Source: Akanthomyces muscarius (taxonomy: Eukaryota; Ascomycota; Sordariomycetes; Hypocreales; Cordycipitaceae). From it: a stretch of 64,000 nucleotides of DNA. Position 1 is the first letter of the stretch. Each line of letters opens with the position of its first letter. Positions 23,816-35,456 of the stretch are shown here, piece by piece. The position numbers and the translations under genes were made by a program. The stretch lies in the NCBI RefSeq assembly GCF_028009165.1, contig NC_079241.1, positions 5,828,001-5,892,000 of the forward strand, written 5' to 3'. The notes under the pieces are model-generated. The model had not been told where the DNA came from and ran no database searches. It saw nothing but the letters and a program-made list of their open reading frames with translations.

Positions 23816-24971
23816 TTAAAAAAGGAAGAAGAGCTTCTCACCACCGCCGGCATCCTCACCACCGCCGGCATCCTCACCACCGCCTTCTGTCGGCTTCTTG
23901 GCGACGGGGCTGCCGTGCGCAAAAAAGAGAATCTTAATGGCCAGCGAGAGGCCAAAGTGCAGGGCCACAACAATGATGAGCAGCACCTTGCTCGTCTGGC
24001 GGTCCGTGGCGCTCAGCACCGGGTACAGGTTGCGCAGCAAGAACGCGACCGACACGCCAAAGCCGACGGCGACAAACGTCCAGTTGAGGATCGAAATCGG
24101 CGACCAGCTGATGCAGGCCACGGGGATCCAGATGAGGTTTGAGTAGCCGTACAGGGCCCAGCACTCGAGCAGGTTGGCCGACTCGCTGCCAAAGTAGCGC
24201 AGCGCGAGGAAGAGCACAATGGGGATGACGAGGGTGTACCCGTACACCAGGCCAGCGGCGCCTACGTGAGTTGTCAAGAGTTAGAATTGTTTTTCTTTTT
24301 GGTGTCCCTCGGTCCTTGGGCAACAGAAATGAATCTGTGAGACGGTATAGAAAGGACATACCGCTGAGAAGACGAAAGTCGTACGCAAATGGCACCGTGC
24401 CCCGTGTCGCCAGCCACTGGCTGATGCTGCCGCCCAGGAACAGAATCAGCACCACCGTTGTGGCGATCCAGAACGGCCCGTACAGGTCGGGGTTGCCATC
24501 GAGGACGTCGAGAAAGTTGTCCCGCGGGAAGAGGGCCGCCCAGCAGCGCGACAGCACCGCCGACGTGTCCACGTCGAAGAACTGCGCGTAAAACGACATG
24601 GACCACAGGAAGCGCTTCTGCGAGGAAGACGACGACGCCGTCACGGGCGGCGGCAGTCCCGAGGAGCCGCCGGCCTTGCTGCGCCCGCCGCGCGTGCCCT
24701 CTTGGAACGTCGAGTTGTGGAATTCGAGGCCGTCTTCTTGCAGGTCAGTGTGGCCGAGGTCGCCCTGTTTGTTGTCCAAAATCTGACGTTAGCATTGTGC
24801 AAATTCCAGGAGCATTCCCTCCCCAAGCGAAGAGTAGCAAACAATGTCGAGAATTCAACAGAGGCCCTCCCGCTGCGGCGGGGTTGTTCTTCTGCTTGAA
24901 CCCCCCTTGCGCATCGCGACACGTACCTCGTCGTCCACGTCGACCACAGCGTCATAACCGGAGCCCGACAT
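23816..24971 (-). CDS. Yip1-family Golgi membrane protein (YIPF1/YIPF2-like)
   Basis: Exons 24971..24927 (45 nt), 24764..24362 and 24261..23816; 297 aa. A cytosolic N-terminus (MSGSGYDAVVDVDDE then GDLGHTDLQEDGLEF) leads to the family core FDVDTSAVLSRCWAALFP and NPDLYGPFWIATTVVL, then four further hydrophobic segments, giving five in total, the Yip1 topology. Family members bind prenylated Rab/Ypt GTPases and act in ER-Golgi vesicle traffic. The C-terminus is odd: after KKPTE it carries tandem GGGEDA units and ends in GEKLFFLF, beyond the usual family end. An alternative in-frame acceptor 18 nt upstream of exon 2 would add ILDNKQ, but it lies almost on the branch point, so the shorter form was chosen. 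Confidence 0.9.
23838..23884. repeat. 18-bp coding minisatellite in the Yip1-family gene tail
   Basis: Two perfect 18-bp units (TCACCACCGCCGGCATCC) plus a partial third. On the minus strand they encode repeated GGGEDA near the C-terminus. The unit is a multiple of three, so copy-number change keeps the frame. Confidence 0.85.
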
Positions 24972-25607
24972 TTTTTATAATTTTATAAAAGTAAGCCCTG
25001 AGTCGAGAGTACGTCGCCGCTCTGCTTCAATTGTCGTTTGAGACAGTGCAAGATTCGATTCTGGGTTGATGCAATGTAGACGTGCCTGGCGGCGGGCTTG
25101 TATGTCTACAGTGGGAAAGCTAGCTAGGGACAGCTGTCGTCGCTCCAATCTGTAAAGAGCTGGCGTCACCCAACGGGCCCGACATTTAGCCGAACCATGG
25201 TACCACCAGAAAAACGGGCGATCGCAAGTGCGATCTGAGGCGCATGCCGCAACGGGTGATTACAGTTGAATTGTAGCTTCTGAAGGACGACCATTGTGCG
25301 GTTTCACATTAATTACAGTCATAGTTCCACGCAATGTCTGCAATTTCGCCATCTCCCGCCTGCAGGACATCCGTAAGTCACATTTCCCAGCAGTTGCTCA
25401 TTTTTTGAAGTATATTTTTTCTTTTAGAGTTCATTGGCATCGTCTAGAATGCATTGCCTGAGCAAAGGATGCTACCGTAGAAACAACAAGGAAAAAGTAA
25501 TTTCGCGAACCCGGGAAGCATCTCTTATCCTCGCCCAATTCGTCAGAATGCCAGAAACCACCCAAGACGCCCAACATCCACACAAATGGATCGCCAAAAC
25601 GTATCGT
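24972..25607. other. Intergenic, Yip1-family promoter and ubiquitin-L40 3' region
   Basis: About 640 bp with no recognisable gene. It should carry the promoter of the Yip1-family gene and the 3' UTR of the ubiquitin-L40 gene, both on the minus strand. Confidence 0.5.
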
Positions 25608-26403
<796 letters not shown>

Positions 26404-26791
26404 CTTTACTGATTTCTGTGACGCTGACGATGTGAAGTTTCGAAGGCTCAAACTGCGCGTGTACTTTGGTGGGGCTCAAAGGCGCAAATACTCGAAAACC
26501 CTAGCTTAGCCCAGACCTCACGTGACTATTTCTTTTTTACCGAACTTGCAAATGTGTGCACCCCACATTTTCGCTCGCCTCCGGACCACGGGCCGACAGC
26601 TATTAACTTGCTAGGCTGGGCGTGGTCCCAATTTGGCGCCAGGTGCCATTGTAGAGGCATCACGCTCGCCATGTAAGTGAACTAGGCGTCCACACCTAAG
26701 CGCGGTTCATTTGATATGTCCATTAAAAAGTATCATTAAGCAAAGGGTATCTTTCATTATTTACATGAGAGTTTCACGAAAAAAAGGCTGC
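26404..26791. promoter_or_regulatory. Ubiquitin-L40 upstream region and RRN7 3' region
   Basis: A 388-bp stretch between the first exon of ubiquitin-L40 and the RRN7 stop codon. It must hold the ubiquitin-L40 promoter and 5' leader. No upstream ATG lies in the 40 bp before the split start codon. Confidence 0.5.
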
Positions 26792-28623
26792 CTATTTATT
26801 GCCTTCAGCCTTTTGCCATGCCACAATAGCTTGTTCGAGCATGTACACGGCTCGCACCGTGGTCTCGAGTGAGACTTCGGCTGCGGAACCTGCATGGCAA
26901 ATTGATTAGTCTTGCTCTTAAAAATTGGCACTTTCTTAAGAGTCTGTTCAAGGTACTTACTAAGAGCATTGTAAAAAAGTTTGGCTGTCGGCGGGAGGTC
27001 ATCGACCTTTCGATATGCTTCGTATATGAATTTATTGGGAACCTCCGTACCTGGCATTCCCACAGCGCTTTGCAGCACTGTGCGCGCCATGTCATCCACC
27101 TCTTCGGCGGTTGGCTCTGCACGAACAGGATCAGGTACTGGCTCCGGCTCAACTGGAAAGAATTCTGTGACTGGGTTTGTATCTGCATGGAGAATAAGCG
27201 GCATGTCCTCGTCCCAAGTAAGAATGACTTACTCTTTTTCTCCAAGAAACTTGCAATATGACGGAAATATGCATCTAGATCGTCGTCTGTCATGGTGGCT
27301 ACGTCGCTCGGCGTCACTCCGTCAAAACTGCGTGGCTTATCTGGACTCGGCTGACCTTTGGCCGACTGCCAACTAGTCCAATCAAAGGATGGTAGTGTCA
27401 GACCATCATCGGATACAGTCAGTGGGCTGCCACCGTTAAACGGAAAGCATAGCTTAGTAGCGACAATGAGTAAGGCGATGAGCCTGATCTCTGGATTGTG
27501 AAGAGGATATACTCGGGTATTTTGTACTGGCAAATGAAAGCGATAGCCAAGGACATCGCAAATCCGCCGTACAGCAACAATGGATTCCACTGGTACATTT
27601 TAGCGAAGGCTCGCGACGAAGTGGTGGATTGACAAACCTGGTAGCGCTAGTTGCTTGGCGTATTGAAACAACAGTGGCATGTAGTTTAGATCGGGGAATA
27701 CCATGTTATAATTGCGATAGTAAGAGCAAGCTAAGTCCATGACTGTTGAGTATACTTGAGCACCCTCCAAGGGAGATCGTATGGGTGTCTTGAATATCTT
27801 GATGTAAACCGATGGCATTCGATCTTGCATCTCAGTGGGTAATTGCTGGAACTAAACTTCTTGTTAGTCATTGCTCGTCTATGCCATCTGCATCGCTCAG
27901 TCAAATGATTCAAACATACAGAATGTCTGTACGGGAAAGTGAAATCATTTGCCCACTTGATCAACTCGCCTAGGCGCGTTGGTATCCTCAATAGATAGCA
28001 GCCCAGGTAGCACAGCGCCAGCGTGTCGCCCATGCTTGGTGTCGGCCAGCTAAGCCCACGCTCAGCGCTCCAGTCTTGCGCTTTCGATCGCGAAGACCAC
28101 AGTTGCGTTGATTCGACAACTGTCGGCTGAGAGCTAAAAACCTCCAATACTTCTTCCGAAGCCGCGCCTGAAGCCGCGCCCTGGCTCAGCGCTGTCGCGC
28201 CGCGGATGCGTAAATCCCACAAGTCACGGACGACAGTCTCCAGTTCTTCCCTGTGTCCCTTTTCCTTGATGAGCCATAGGAGTTGCTTGCGCAGCAGAAG
28301 CTGGAGCGCTTCAAGATACAAAAGTTTACCAGCTTCGCCTGTAAGCTGTCGTCTTTCTTTTTCCCTCACGGCTTTTTGCTTTTTGGAAACCGTTCCCATC
28401 ATGCCAGCCTCCGCTTCTTCGCCAAGATCAAATTGAATAAATCCCTAACGCACGAATTACAATTAGGCGTTGTAGCGTGGCGAGATAGACTGTCGGCACA
28501 TACCTCGATCTGGTGGCCGCGGGAGCAGTATCGCATACCATCCTGAAGATAATACCTCTGACTTCCGCATTCGGGGCACCTTTCGCCATGCGGCATACGT
28601 CGCAAATTTCGAGAGTCACTCAT
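26792..28623 (-). CDS. RRN7: RNA polymerase I transcription initiation factor Rrn7 (TAF1B-like)
   Basis: Six exons: 28623..28504, 28444..27920, 27851..27638, 27589..27233, 27182..26961 and 26889..26792, all phases closing to 511 aa. The N-terminal zinc ribbon shows Cys16-Cys19-Cys33-His37 in GERCPECGSQRYYLQDGMRYCSRGHQIEG-type context, the Rrn7/TAF1B signature. It is followed by a basic stretch KKQKAVREKERRQ and helical cyclin-fold regions (SMGDTLALCYLGCYLLRIP; later PEIRLIALLIVATKLCFPF, typical cyclin repeat). The TFIIB-like core-factor subunit Rrn7 recruits Pol I to the rDNA promoter in the nucleolus. The C-terminus ends EQAIVAWQKAEGNK. The start at 28623 was preferred over an in-frame ATG 48 nt upstream, which would add a segment with no family resemblance. 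Confidence 0.88.
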
Positions 28624-29412
28624 ATTGATGATGTAGCAGACCAGATTCGCTGTATTGATTGAAAGGTACAATGATACCGAGGTCGTAGCTATTCGAGAGC
28701 AGTCGCGTGCTCATTGACTCAGCATTGTAGCGATTTAGATTTCTTTCGCAAGAATGCCTTTGAGAGATATAGTCCTGTGGCTGCAGGGCCTTTCTGAATG
28801 ACCAAGCAAGGGTTTGTTGATAAGTGAATAGAAGTTGCGAACGAGAGGTTCGGCCCGCCGGCCAGTCAGAGTGCAGGATTTTGAGTAGTGGGACCTCGCA
28901 GTCAGCGGCGTCGCAAAGTCTCATGCAAAAAAGCCAAAACTGTCAAGAAAGTCTGAGACAAAACCACGCCAACAGATAAACGAGGCTTATGGTGCATAGC
29001 AAAGACAAAATTTTAAGGCAGAATAATTGTAATACCCAGCTCGCCAAAGTGCACACCTTTCGTCACAGTGCAAAAGTCACGGCAAGTTCAGCAGTTGAGT
29101 ATATTTGTTTTTGTCTCACTCTCCATCTATGAACAGCAATTGAGAAGTCATAGTCATATCGGTATAAGAAACAGACATTCAAATCCCATAGTCTAACGTT
29201 TGTAGATGCCGAAATTTAAAACATAGCAGCATGAATCATATCCCGACTATGGAAAGCTTTTTCAACGCAACAAGCCCAGCACAGCGCCCGAAGCAGCTGT
29301 CGGGCAAACAGCAACTAACAACGCTTTTCATTAAACAGTCCTCGTCAATGTAGAGGGAGTTGGAAGTCCCTCGAGCAGCTGGCGGCTGTGCATCGGAGCC
29401 GAAGCGAGGCGC
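28624..29412. other. Intergenic between RRN7 and eIF5A
   Basis: About 790 bp; AT-richer than the genes. It should hold the RRN7 promoter and the eIF5A 3' UTR. No gene was recognised. Confidence 0.5.
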
Positions 29413-30259
29413 TTACGCGCCCTTGGGGGCCTCCTTGGCTTCAACGGCAGCCTGCTCACCCATGGAGGTGAGGATGATGACATCTTAAGAAAAATGTGTT
29501 AGATACATATGTCGTCAAGAGAGAAGGATGACTACGAATCCTGAAAACTTACTGGTGTCCTTCTCATCCTCGGTGAAGAGCTTCTTGATCTTGTCACCGA
29601 TTTCACCGTCGGGCATCTTGACATCATCCTTGGTGTCACCGTCGTCGTTCATGAGGGAGAGGAAGCCGTCGTCGGAGATGTCAAGCTAATGACTTGGGTC
29701 AGCAACATTGCATGGCGGGAGAGGCAGCGAACCGAGGGCGCAGCGGGAGGAACCGAGGCAACTTACGAGCTGGTACTCACGACGAGAGACGTTGGGGACG
29801 TCCATGTTGTGGGTGGAGGGAGAAAGATCTTCGTACTTCTTGCCAGTGAAGATATCGGTGGCGACGAGATGGACCTTGGCGTGACCGTGCTTGCCAGTCT
29901 TGGAGGTGGACATGTCGATAATCTTGCAAGGGCGGCTCTTGATCACGACGAAACCGTTCTTACGCAGAGCAGAGCACTGCATAGGAAAGGTGAGAGACGC
30001 ACCGGCATCGGCGGACTCGAAGGTGACATCGTGCTGCGAAAAGAGACGAGGTTAGCTACAGAAGCGACGGAGGACGGCCAAGGCAAGGCGCAGAGAGCCC
30101 CAAGTCTGGCTTTGAGGCGGATGGAAGTGGTGTTGAGAGCGCCAGGCGAGGGGCACGAGGCGAGGTGCGGGGTGATGCGAGGCAGCGGTTGCGACAGCGC
30201 GCAGGACTGAGAGCTCGCGGGGCGGGCAGAGAGCAGCATCTTACCTCCTCAGCAGACAT
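29413..30259 (-). CDS. Translation factor eIF5A
   Basis: Exons 30259..30245 (15 nt, MSAEE), 30033..29767, 29685..29553 and 29483..29413; 161 aa, normal for fungal eIF5A. The hypusination loop [12 protein letters not shown] is intact, with the lysine to be hypusinated at position 53. The N-terminal SH3-like barrel ([20 protein letters not shown]) is followed by an OB-fold half beginning [12 protein letters not shown]. eIF5A rescues ribosomes stalled at polyproline and other poor substrates and helps termination. All exon joins are in phase and use standard GTAAG-type donors. It shares an 818-bp upstream region with VPS52. Confidence 0.97.
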
Positions 30260-31077
30260 GATGATTGATTGCGCGAGAAGAGGGCGTGAAGACGGGGGAA
30301 GCGAAAAATTGATGGGAAAGAAAGTTGTTGTGCACCAGAAGGAGAGAGGTGGAGGAGCTGGGTGGAGGAAAAAAAGAGTAAGGGTACAATAATACTTAGC
30401 AGGTGGGAGGAGGCCTGGTGCAAGTCTGGTGGCGCGACGAAAAAAAGCGTGCGGATTTTTTTTTGAGTATTTTTCCTGCCCTGTGTGATTGGGCAGATTT
30501 GTGAATTGGGCAGTCCACAGGCTGGGCCGGGCCAGCGACTGGTTGCTGGAGAGGCTGCCCCGCAACCCGGCCCTACTGCCATTCAACCACTGTACCCAGG
30601 CCAGCACCAGGCACCCAGGTCAGGTAACTAATAGCGTGCAGCGAGGGGCCGCTTGCCTGCAGGACGCTGTCGCCTCCTTCAGCACCCCTTCAGCGCCCAA
30701 TGCCCTGTAACCACCACTTCTTCCGCTTCGCAACCTGCTAACGTCGCTGCCGCTGCGGGGCTCAGTACCGTCCCGTTTAGGCAAAGTCCCCTCTCCTCCT
30801 GCTCCTTGCCCAAGCTCGGCAAGATGCGCTCTCGTTAGTCTACGTACTCCATAACTGCTGCGTAGCTCCACGACATGTACGCCATATCATCACCTACATG
30901 CAAACGCCGTCTCGTGCCCAACTGACACAATTACTCATCTGCCGCCAATCGCCCTCCAAAACACCCGCGACTGGACAATATTTATAGGGACAAACAACAT
31001 CGACATATTCGACCATCCTCCCTTCTTGCACGGCCTTCATGATTACCTCGCGACGCTCCATCCCTTTCTAAACCGCA
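30260..31077. promoter_or_regulatory. Divergent promoter region eIF5A / VPS52
   Basis: An 818-bp gene-free region between divergent start codons. The part just upstream of eIF5A (30,300-30,420) is purine-rich on the plus strand, that is pyrimidine-rich in the eIF5A transcript direction, as usual for strongly expressed fungal genes. No defined motif can be assigned with confidence. Confidence 0.5.
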
Positions 31078-33191
31078 ATGTGGCTTGACCGGCTTGCTGG
31101 CCAGGCCAGCGGCTCTGGCTCATCCACGCCCCAATCTGTCTCTCGGTCCTTTTCGCCACTGCCGCGACGAACATCGAGCAATCTCAGTCCCTATGTCACG
31201 TCACAGCGCCAAGGCCAATCGCCCAGGGGCTCTTCGCTTTCGCTCGTGTCTTCCGAGTCCTCCGCATCGTTGCTGGCCTCGTCGCGGCGGCCCAACGGAT
31301 CAGGCCTGAAACAATCTTCAGCGCCCGTTGCGCATCCCACAAACTCAATAGAAACTTTGGAGAAGCTTCTTGGGAAGACCTCTAGCTCCGCGCCGGCTCC
31401 CGATTCAGACATTCTCGACTCCGACTTCGACCTTGATTTCGACTTTGGTGGCTTGTCTCTGAAAGAGCTCGCAGCGTCGCAAGATGACGCAGATACACAA
31501 CCTCGAATACCCAAACCCCAGAAACCCTCAGATTGTATGTATCAAGCTATTCGTTGCCGCTTACCTGGCGCTGACACTTGTACAGACGCAAACGACCAGG
31601 CCAAGTTTGAGGACCTGCATCGTTCAATCACTGCATGTGATGATATACTCAGCTCCGTCGAAACGAACCTTACAAGCTTCCGCAACGACCTGGCTTCCGT
31701 GGCCTCTGATATCGAGTCTTTGCAAGACCGTTCGACAGCCCTCAATAAGAGACTTGAGAACCGGAAAGAGGTAGAAAAGGCTCTCAGCCCCTTGGTCGAA
31801 GAGCTCAGCCTGTCGCCCGAAATTATTACTAAGATTACTACCGGCCACGTTGACGAAACATGGCCCAAGCTGCTCACGGAGTTGGATCGACGAGCTACTG
31901 TGCATAAAAGGAAGACCAACGAAACCCAGCAAAGCAAGGCGACTTCTGACCTCGGTCCTTTGCTAGAGAAGTTGGTGCAAAAGGTACGTTCGGTGCATCT
32001 TTGCGACCTAGGAAGGGCAATATACTAACAACACTTTCAAAGGCTGTTGAGCGCATTCGAGACTTTATCGTCGCTCAGATCAAAGCCCTGCGGTCGCCCA
32101 ACATTAACGCCCAAATTATCCAACAACAAAAATTTCTCAAATTCAAGGAACTCTTTACATTCCTGCACAAGCATCATTCCCAACTTGCTGAGGAAATTGC
32201 ACTGGCGTACATGAATACCATGCGCTGGTACTACCTAACTCAATTCACGCGATATGAAAAGGCACTTGGAAAAATCAAGCTCCACGTACTCGACAAGAAC
32301 GACACGTTAAACCACGAAGAAACGACACGCATGGCCAGCGTATTGTCAGCTGCACGAATGACTGGACCACCACATGATGCCTTTAACATTGGACGGCGTA
32401 TCGACATCATAAAAGCGAGCGAGCAACCAGCACTCTCCTCATTCCTCGCCGAGGAAGACAAGGCTACACACTACCTAGAAGTGCCATTCCGCAGCTTCAA
32501 TCTCGCTTTAGTAGATAACGCGGCGGCGGAGTATACATTCCTTGCCACGTATTTCTCACCGTCACTGTCATTTTCCCACATCTCCAAAAACTTCAACTAT
32601 ATCTTCGAGCCTACTTTTGAGCTTGGGCAAACGCTTTCCAAGACACTCATTGGCGATACCTATGACGCACTCGGCGTCCTTGTCTGCATTCGATTGAATC
32701 AGCATTTTGCTTTCGAGTTGCAGCGTCGACGAGTTCCAGCCGTGGACGGCTACGTCAATGCCACGAACATGTTGCTGTGGCCGCGGCTGCAGGTTATTAT
32801 GGATCGGCACTGCGAATCAGTTCGACAACTGACTAACTCGACGTCGGTAAAGGCGAGTAAGTCGACGGCGGAGCAGGCCAAGGTCTCTGCAGCACCGCAC
32901 CAAGTGACGCAGCGATTTGGCCAGCTGCTGCACGGATTCCTTTCTCTAAGCAGCGACGCAGGAGATGACGAGCCCGTGGCCACTAGTCTGCAACGCTTGC
33001 GCACCGATGTCGAGGGATTCCTGACGCGCTTCGGCAATTCATTTGGAGCGGATAAGCGCAAGACGGCCCGTTTCATGTACAACAACTACTCGCTGATTCT
33101 TACCATTATCAGCGACACAACGGGGAAGCTGGCTGATGAGCAGCAGCAGCACTTTGAAGAACTCAAGACGGCCTACCAGGATGGGGACTAA
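31078..33191 (+). CDS. VPS52: Vps52, GARP tethering complex subunit
   Basis: Exons 31078..31534, 31586..31983 and 32043..33191; 667 aa. The N-terminal about 150 residues are Ser/Pro-rich and probably disordered (MWLDRLAGQASGSGSSTP), with an acidic DSDFDLDFDFGG patch. A coiled-coil region follows, then the conserved Vps52/Sac2 core (AVERIRDFIVAQIKALRSPN, AYMNTMRWYYLTQFTRYEKAL). GARP (Vps51-54) tethers endosome-derived vesicles at the late Golgi. COG3 was considered because of similar coiled-coil content but the MRWYYL...FTRY block is Vps52-type. Introns are 51 and 59 bp. The 3' end converges on the Gyp8-like gene. Confidence 0.92.
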
Positions 33192-33594
33192 TGCATGGCA
33201 ATGAAATTGAAAGAGACGGGAGATGAAGAATGGTGGAACTGGCACCGATCTTGTGCTACAAAATTTCTGAGCGATTATTCCATCTGCCATTTATACACAT
33301 TTCTTTTCCTTGAGCACACATAAGAGCGGCCTGCGAGCACCGCTCTCAAGGCGTCACTAGATAGACGTGCTTCTTTAAAAGCTTTTCGTCCACTTAAAGA
33401 ACACAGGTTTCCAAAAATTTCAATTTTTTTTTGACTCTCAATAATCCATTTTTGATATATATTACACGCTTTTGTTACAGCTGCATACTTTTTTCTAATT
33501 GTATGTGAACGCAACTGCACCCGCTGCAAAGTCTAATAAACGCTTTTGTTGCCAGACGGGCTTCTCCCTCTTCTTCCTCTCCCTCTTCTTTTTC
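33192..33594. other. Intergenic, convergent 3' regions
   Basis: About 400 bp of AT-rich DNA between VPS52 (plus) and the RabGAP gene (minus), holding both 3' UTRs. Confidence 0.5.
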
Positions 33595-34986
33595 TCACCT
33601 AGCAAGAAACGACATAATCGAGTCAACGACGGCAGGGTTGCGACGCATATAGAAGGCGACGAGACTGACAGCCACGGCCATGCCGACAGCCTTGGCAGGG
33701 CGGCGGTACGCCCACGCGACCGAGAGGAGCGAGTTGCGGAGGTCCAGCCACCGCAGCTCCTTGGCCTGCCTCTCGAAGTAGGCCTCGCCCTCCTGGAGCG
33801 TCTGGCCCGCGGCGCGCCGGGCGTCGCGCGCGGTCCTGAGGGCGCTGGCGCGGGAGATGCGGCGCCACGCGCGCAGGCGCTCGGGCGGGTGCTCGGCGAA
33901 GAGCACGGCGGCGCGGGCGACGAGCGCGTCGAGGTCCATGTTGGCGGGGACGCGGCCGAGGATGACCTGGAGCAGGTCGGGCTCGTCGACGTCGAGGATC
34001 TCATCGCGGCGGTCGACGACGATCTGGGCAAAGACGTAGATGCTGAAGACGGGCTCGCGGGCGAGCAGCACGTCAAAGAGGCGGGCAATGTCGCGGTAGG
34101 AGTCGATGTTGTGGGCGTACATGGTCAGGGTGCCCGCAAGGGCGTAAAAGGGCTCGACGGCGGCGACGTGCCGCAGGAGGGCCGGGTCGGCGGCGGCGAG
34201 GACGTCCGGGAGCAGGCGCAGCTGCGCCGTCGTAGGCCCGAGGTTGGGCAGCATGAAGTCGCGGATGCGCAGCACCGAGAGGCGCGCGACGCAGGGGGAC
34301 GCCCACGCGGGCCGGAGCACGAGCAGCAGCACCTGGCATATGTCGTGGTAGCCCTGGAAGTAGCACAGGTAAGGGCACGTGCGAAGCACCTGCGATATCA
34401 GGGCCGACAGCTGGCTTCGGCGCCATTCCAGGTCGCTCTCGGAGAGGTCTGGTGGTTGCGGGCGCAAGCAGAAAAAGGGTTAGAGAAGCTGGGACAGATG
34501 GGCCGGCGTGGAATCGCAAGCTGTGCAGGACATTAATTACCATGAGGGTAGTAGACGAACGATCGGTTCACGTCCAGCTGGACCTGGTCCTCGTCGCGGT
34601 GGCGAGGCAGCTCTTTCCAGCTGCCACCATCATCTTCGGAGCTGGGGAACGGCTCGTCGTTGGCGGTTGTGCTCGGCGCAGGTACTCCCAGCAATATTGG
34701 CCCTAAGAAATGGTTTGCAGTCGTCAGCGGTCGTACGTCGAGCTGAGCGCAAGTATGGCAAAAAGGTGGTATGAAAGGGCGTACAAGCTAGCTGCCGTAG
34801 CTTGTCGGTCAGGAAGCCACCAGCCGATTCCGCAAGGCGCTGCAGCTCGGGAATATCAGCCTCTGCACAGGCGGCACGGATCTCGTCCTGCTTCTTCTGG
34901 TCGACCTGGACGACGCCATCTGGCTCGGCAGTCTTGTCGGGAGGTGTCGACGTCGTCCGCTCCGTGTGGCTGCTGTCCTGATCCAT
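33595..34986 (-). CDS. TBC-domain Rab GTPase-activating protein (Gyp8/TBC1D20-like)
   Basis: Exons 34986..34785, 34702..34541 and 34448..33595; 405 aa. The TBC domain starts at LAWPILLG (about 66-73). The arginine finger is Arg114 in LDVNRSF and the glutamine finger is Gln153 in YFQGYHDI, so the dual-finger mechanism looks intact. A hydrophobic segment near the C-terminus (KAVGMAVAVSLVAFYM) fits the single tail anchor of Gyp8/TBC1D20, which act on Ypt1/Rab1 at ER-Golgi membranes. Exon 3 is very GC-rich (CpG-rich third positions), unlike neighbouring VPS52. The start at 34986 was chosen; an in-frame extension upstream exists but is not protein-like. Confidence 0.9.
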
Positions 34987-35219
34987 GGTTTTAGGCCGTG
35001 ACTGGCCTAGCCCACGTTGGGCGGTGGCAAGCCGAATGAGACCGTGGGACGCGCGCTCTGTGGACAATTCGGCGCCAACGTAGACAGTTGCAGGATGGGA
35101 CGGCGGACTCGGGGGCGCTTGGGGGGTTTAGATGAGAGTGGCTTGGTGTGCGGCCAGCGCGAGGTGTGAGTTCGTGTCGTGGAGATTGATTGGACGTGTG
35201 TTGGCCACAGCTCTCCTGG

Positions 35220-35243
35220 TGCTTGTGCTTGTGCTTGTGCTTG
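35220..35243. repeat. Hexanucleotide microsatellite
   Basis: About four copies of TGCTTG in tandem upstream of the RabGAP gene. A simple slippage repeat; no function inferred. Confidence 0.8.
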
Positions 35244-35399
35244 GGGAGCTTGGGTGGGGCCCGGAAACGTCACTGTCAGTGTTTCAGTGGCACGAAGGAG
35301 CTGTGCTTCAGCAGATTGCAGGGGCATCGCCGGGCGTAACGGGCCTTGACTCCCGGCCCCCCGGCTGGTGGCCACAGCGGGCTTTGACACAAATGTACG

Positions 35400-35456
35400 G
35401 ATAGGTAGGTGATGGTAGGCAAATAGATAGCTACCTACCTAGGTACCTAGGTAAGG
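35400..35456. repeat. TAGGTA/TACCTA palindrome cluster
   Basis: Contains TAGGTAGGTGATGGTAGG followed shortly by CTACCTACCTAGGTACCTAGG, a nested inverted repeat. Similar short motifs recur through the 35.4-40.4 kb gap. Confidence 0.75.

Noticed and set aside
31078..33191. COG3/Sec34 identity for the tethering subunit
   Set aside because: The MRWYYL...FTRYEKAL block and WLDRL start fit Vps52 better.
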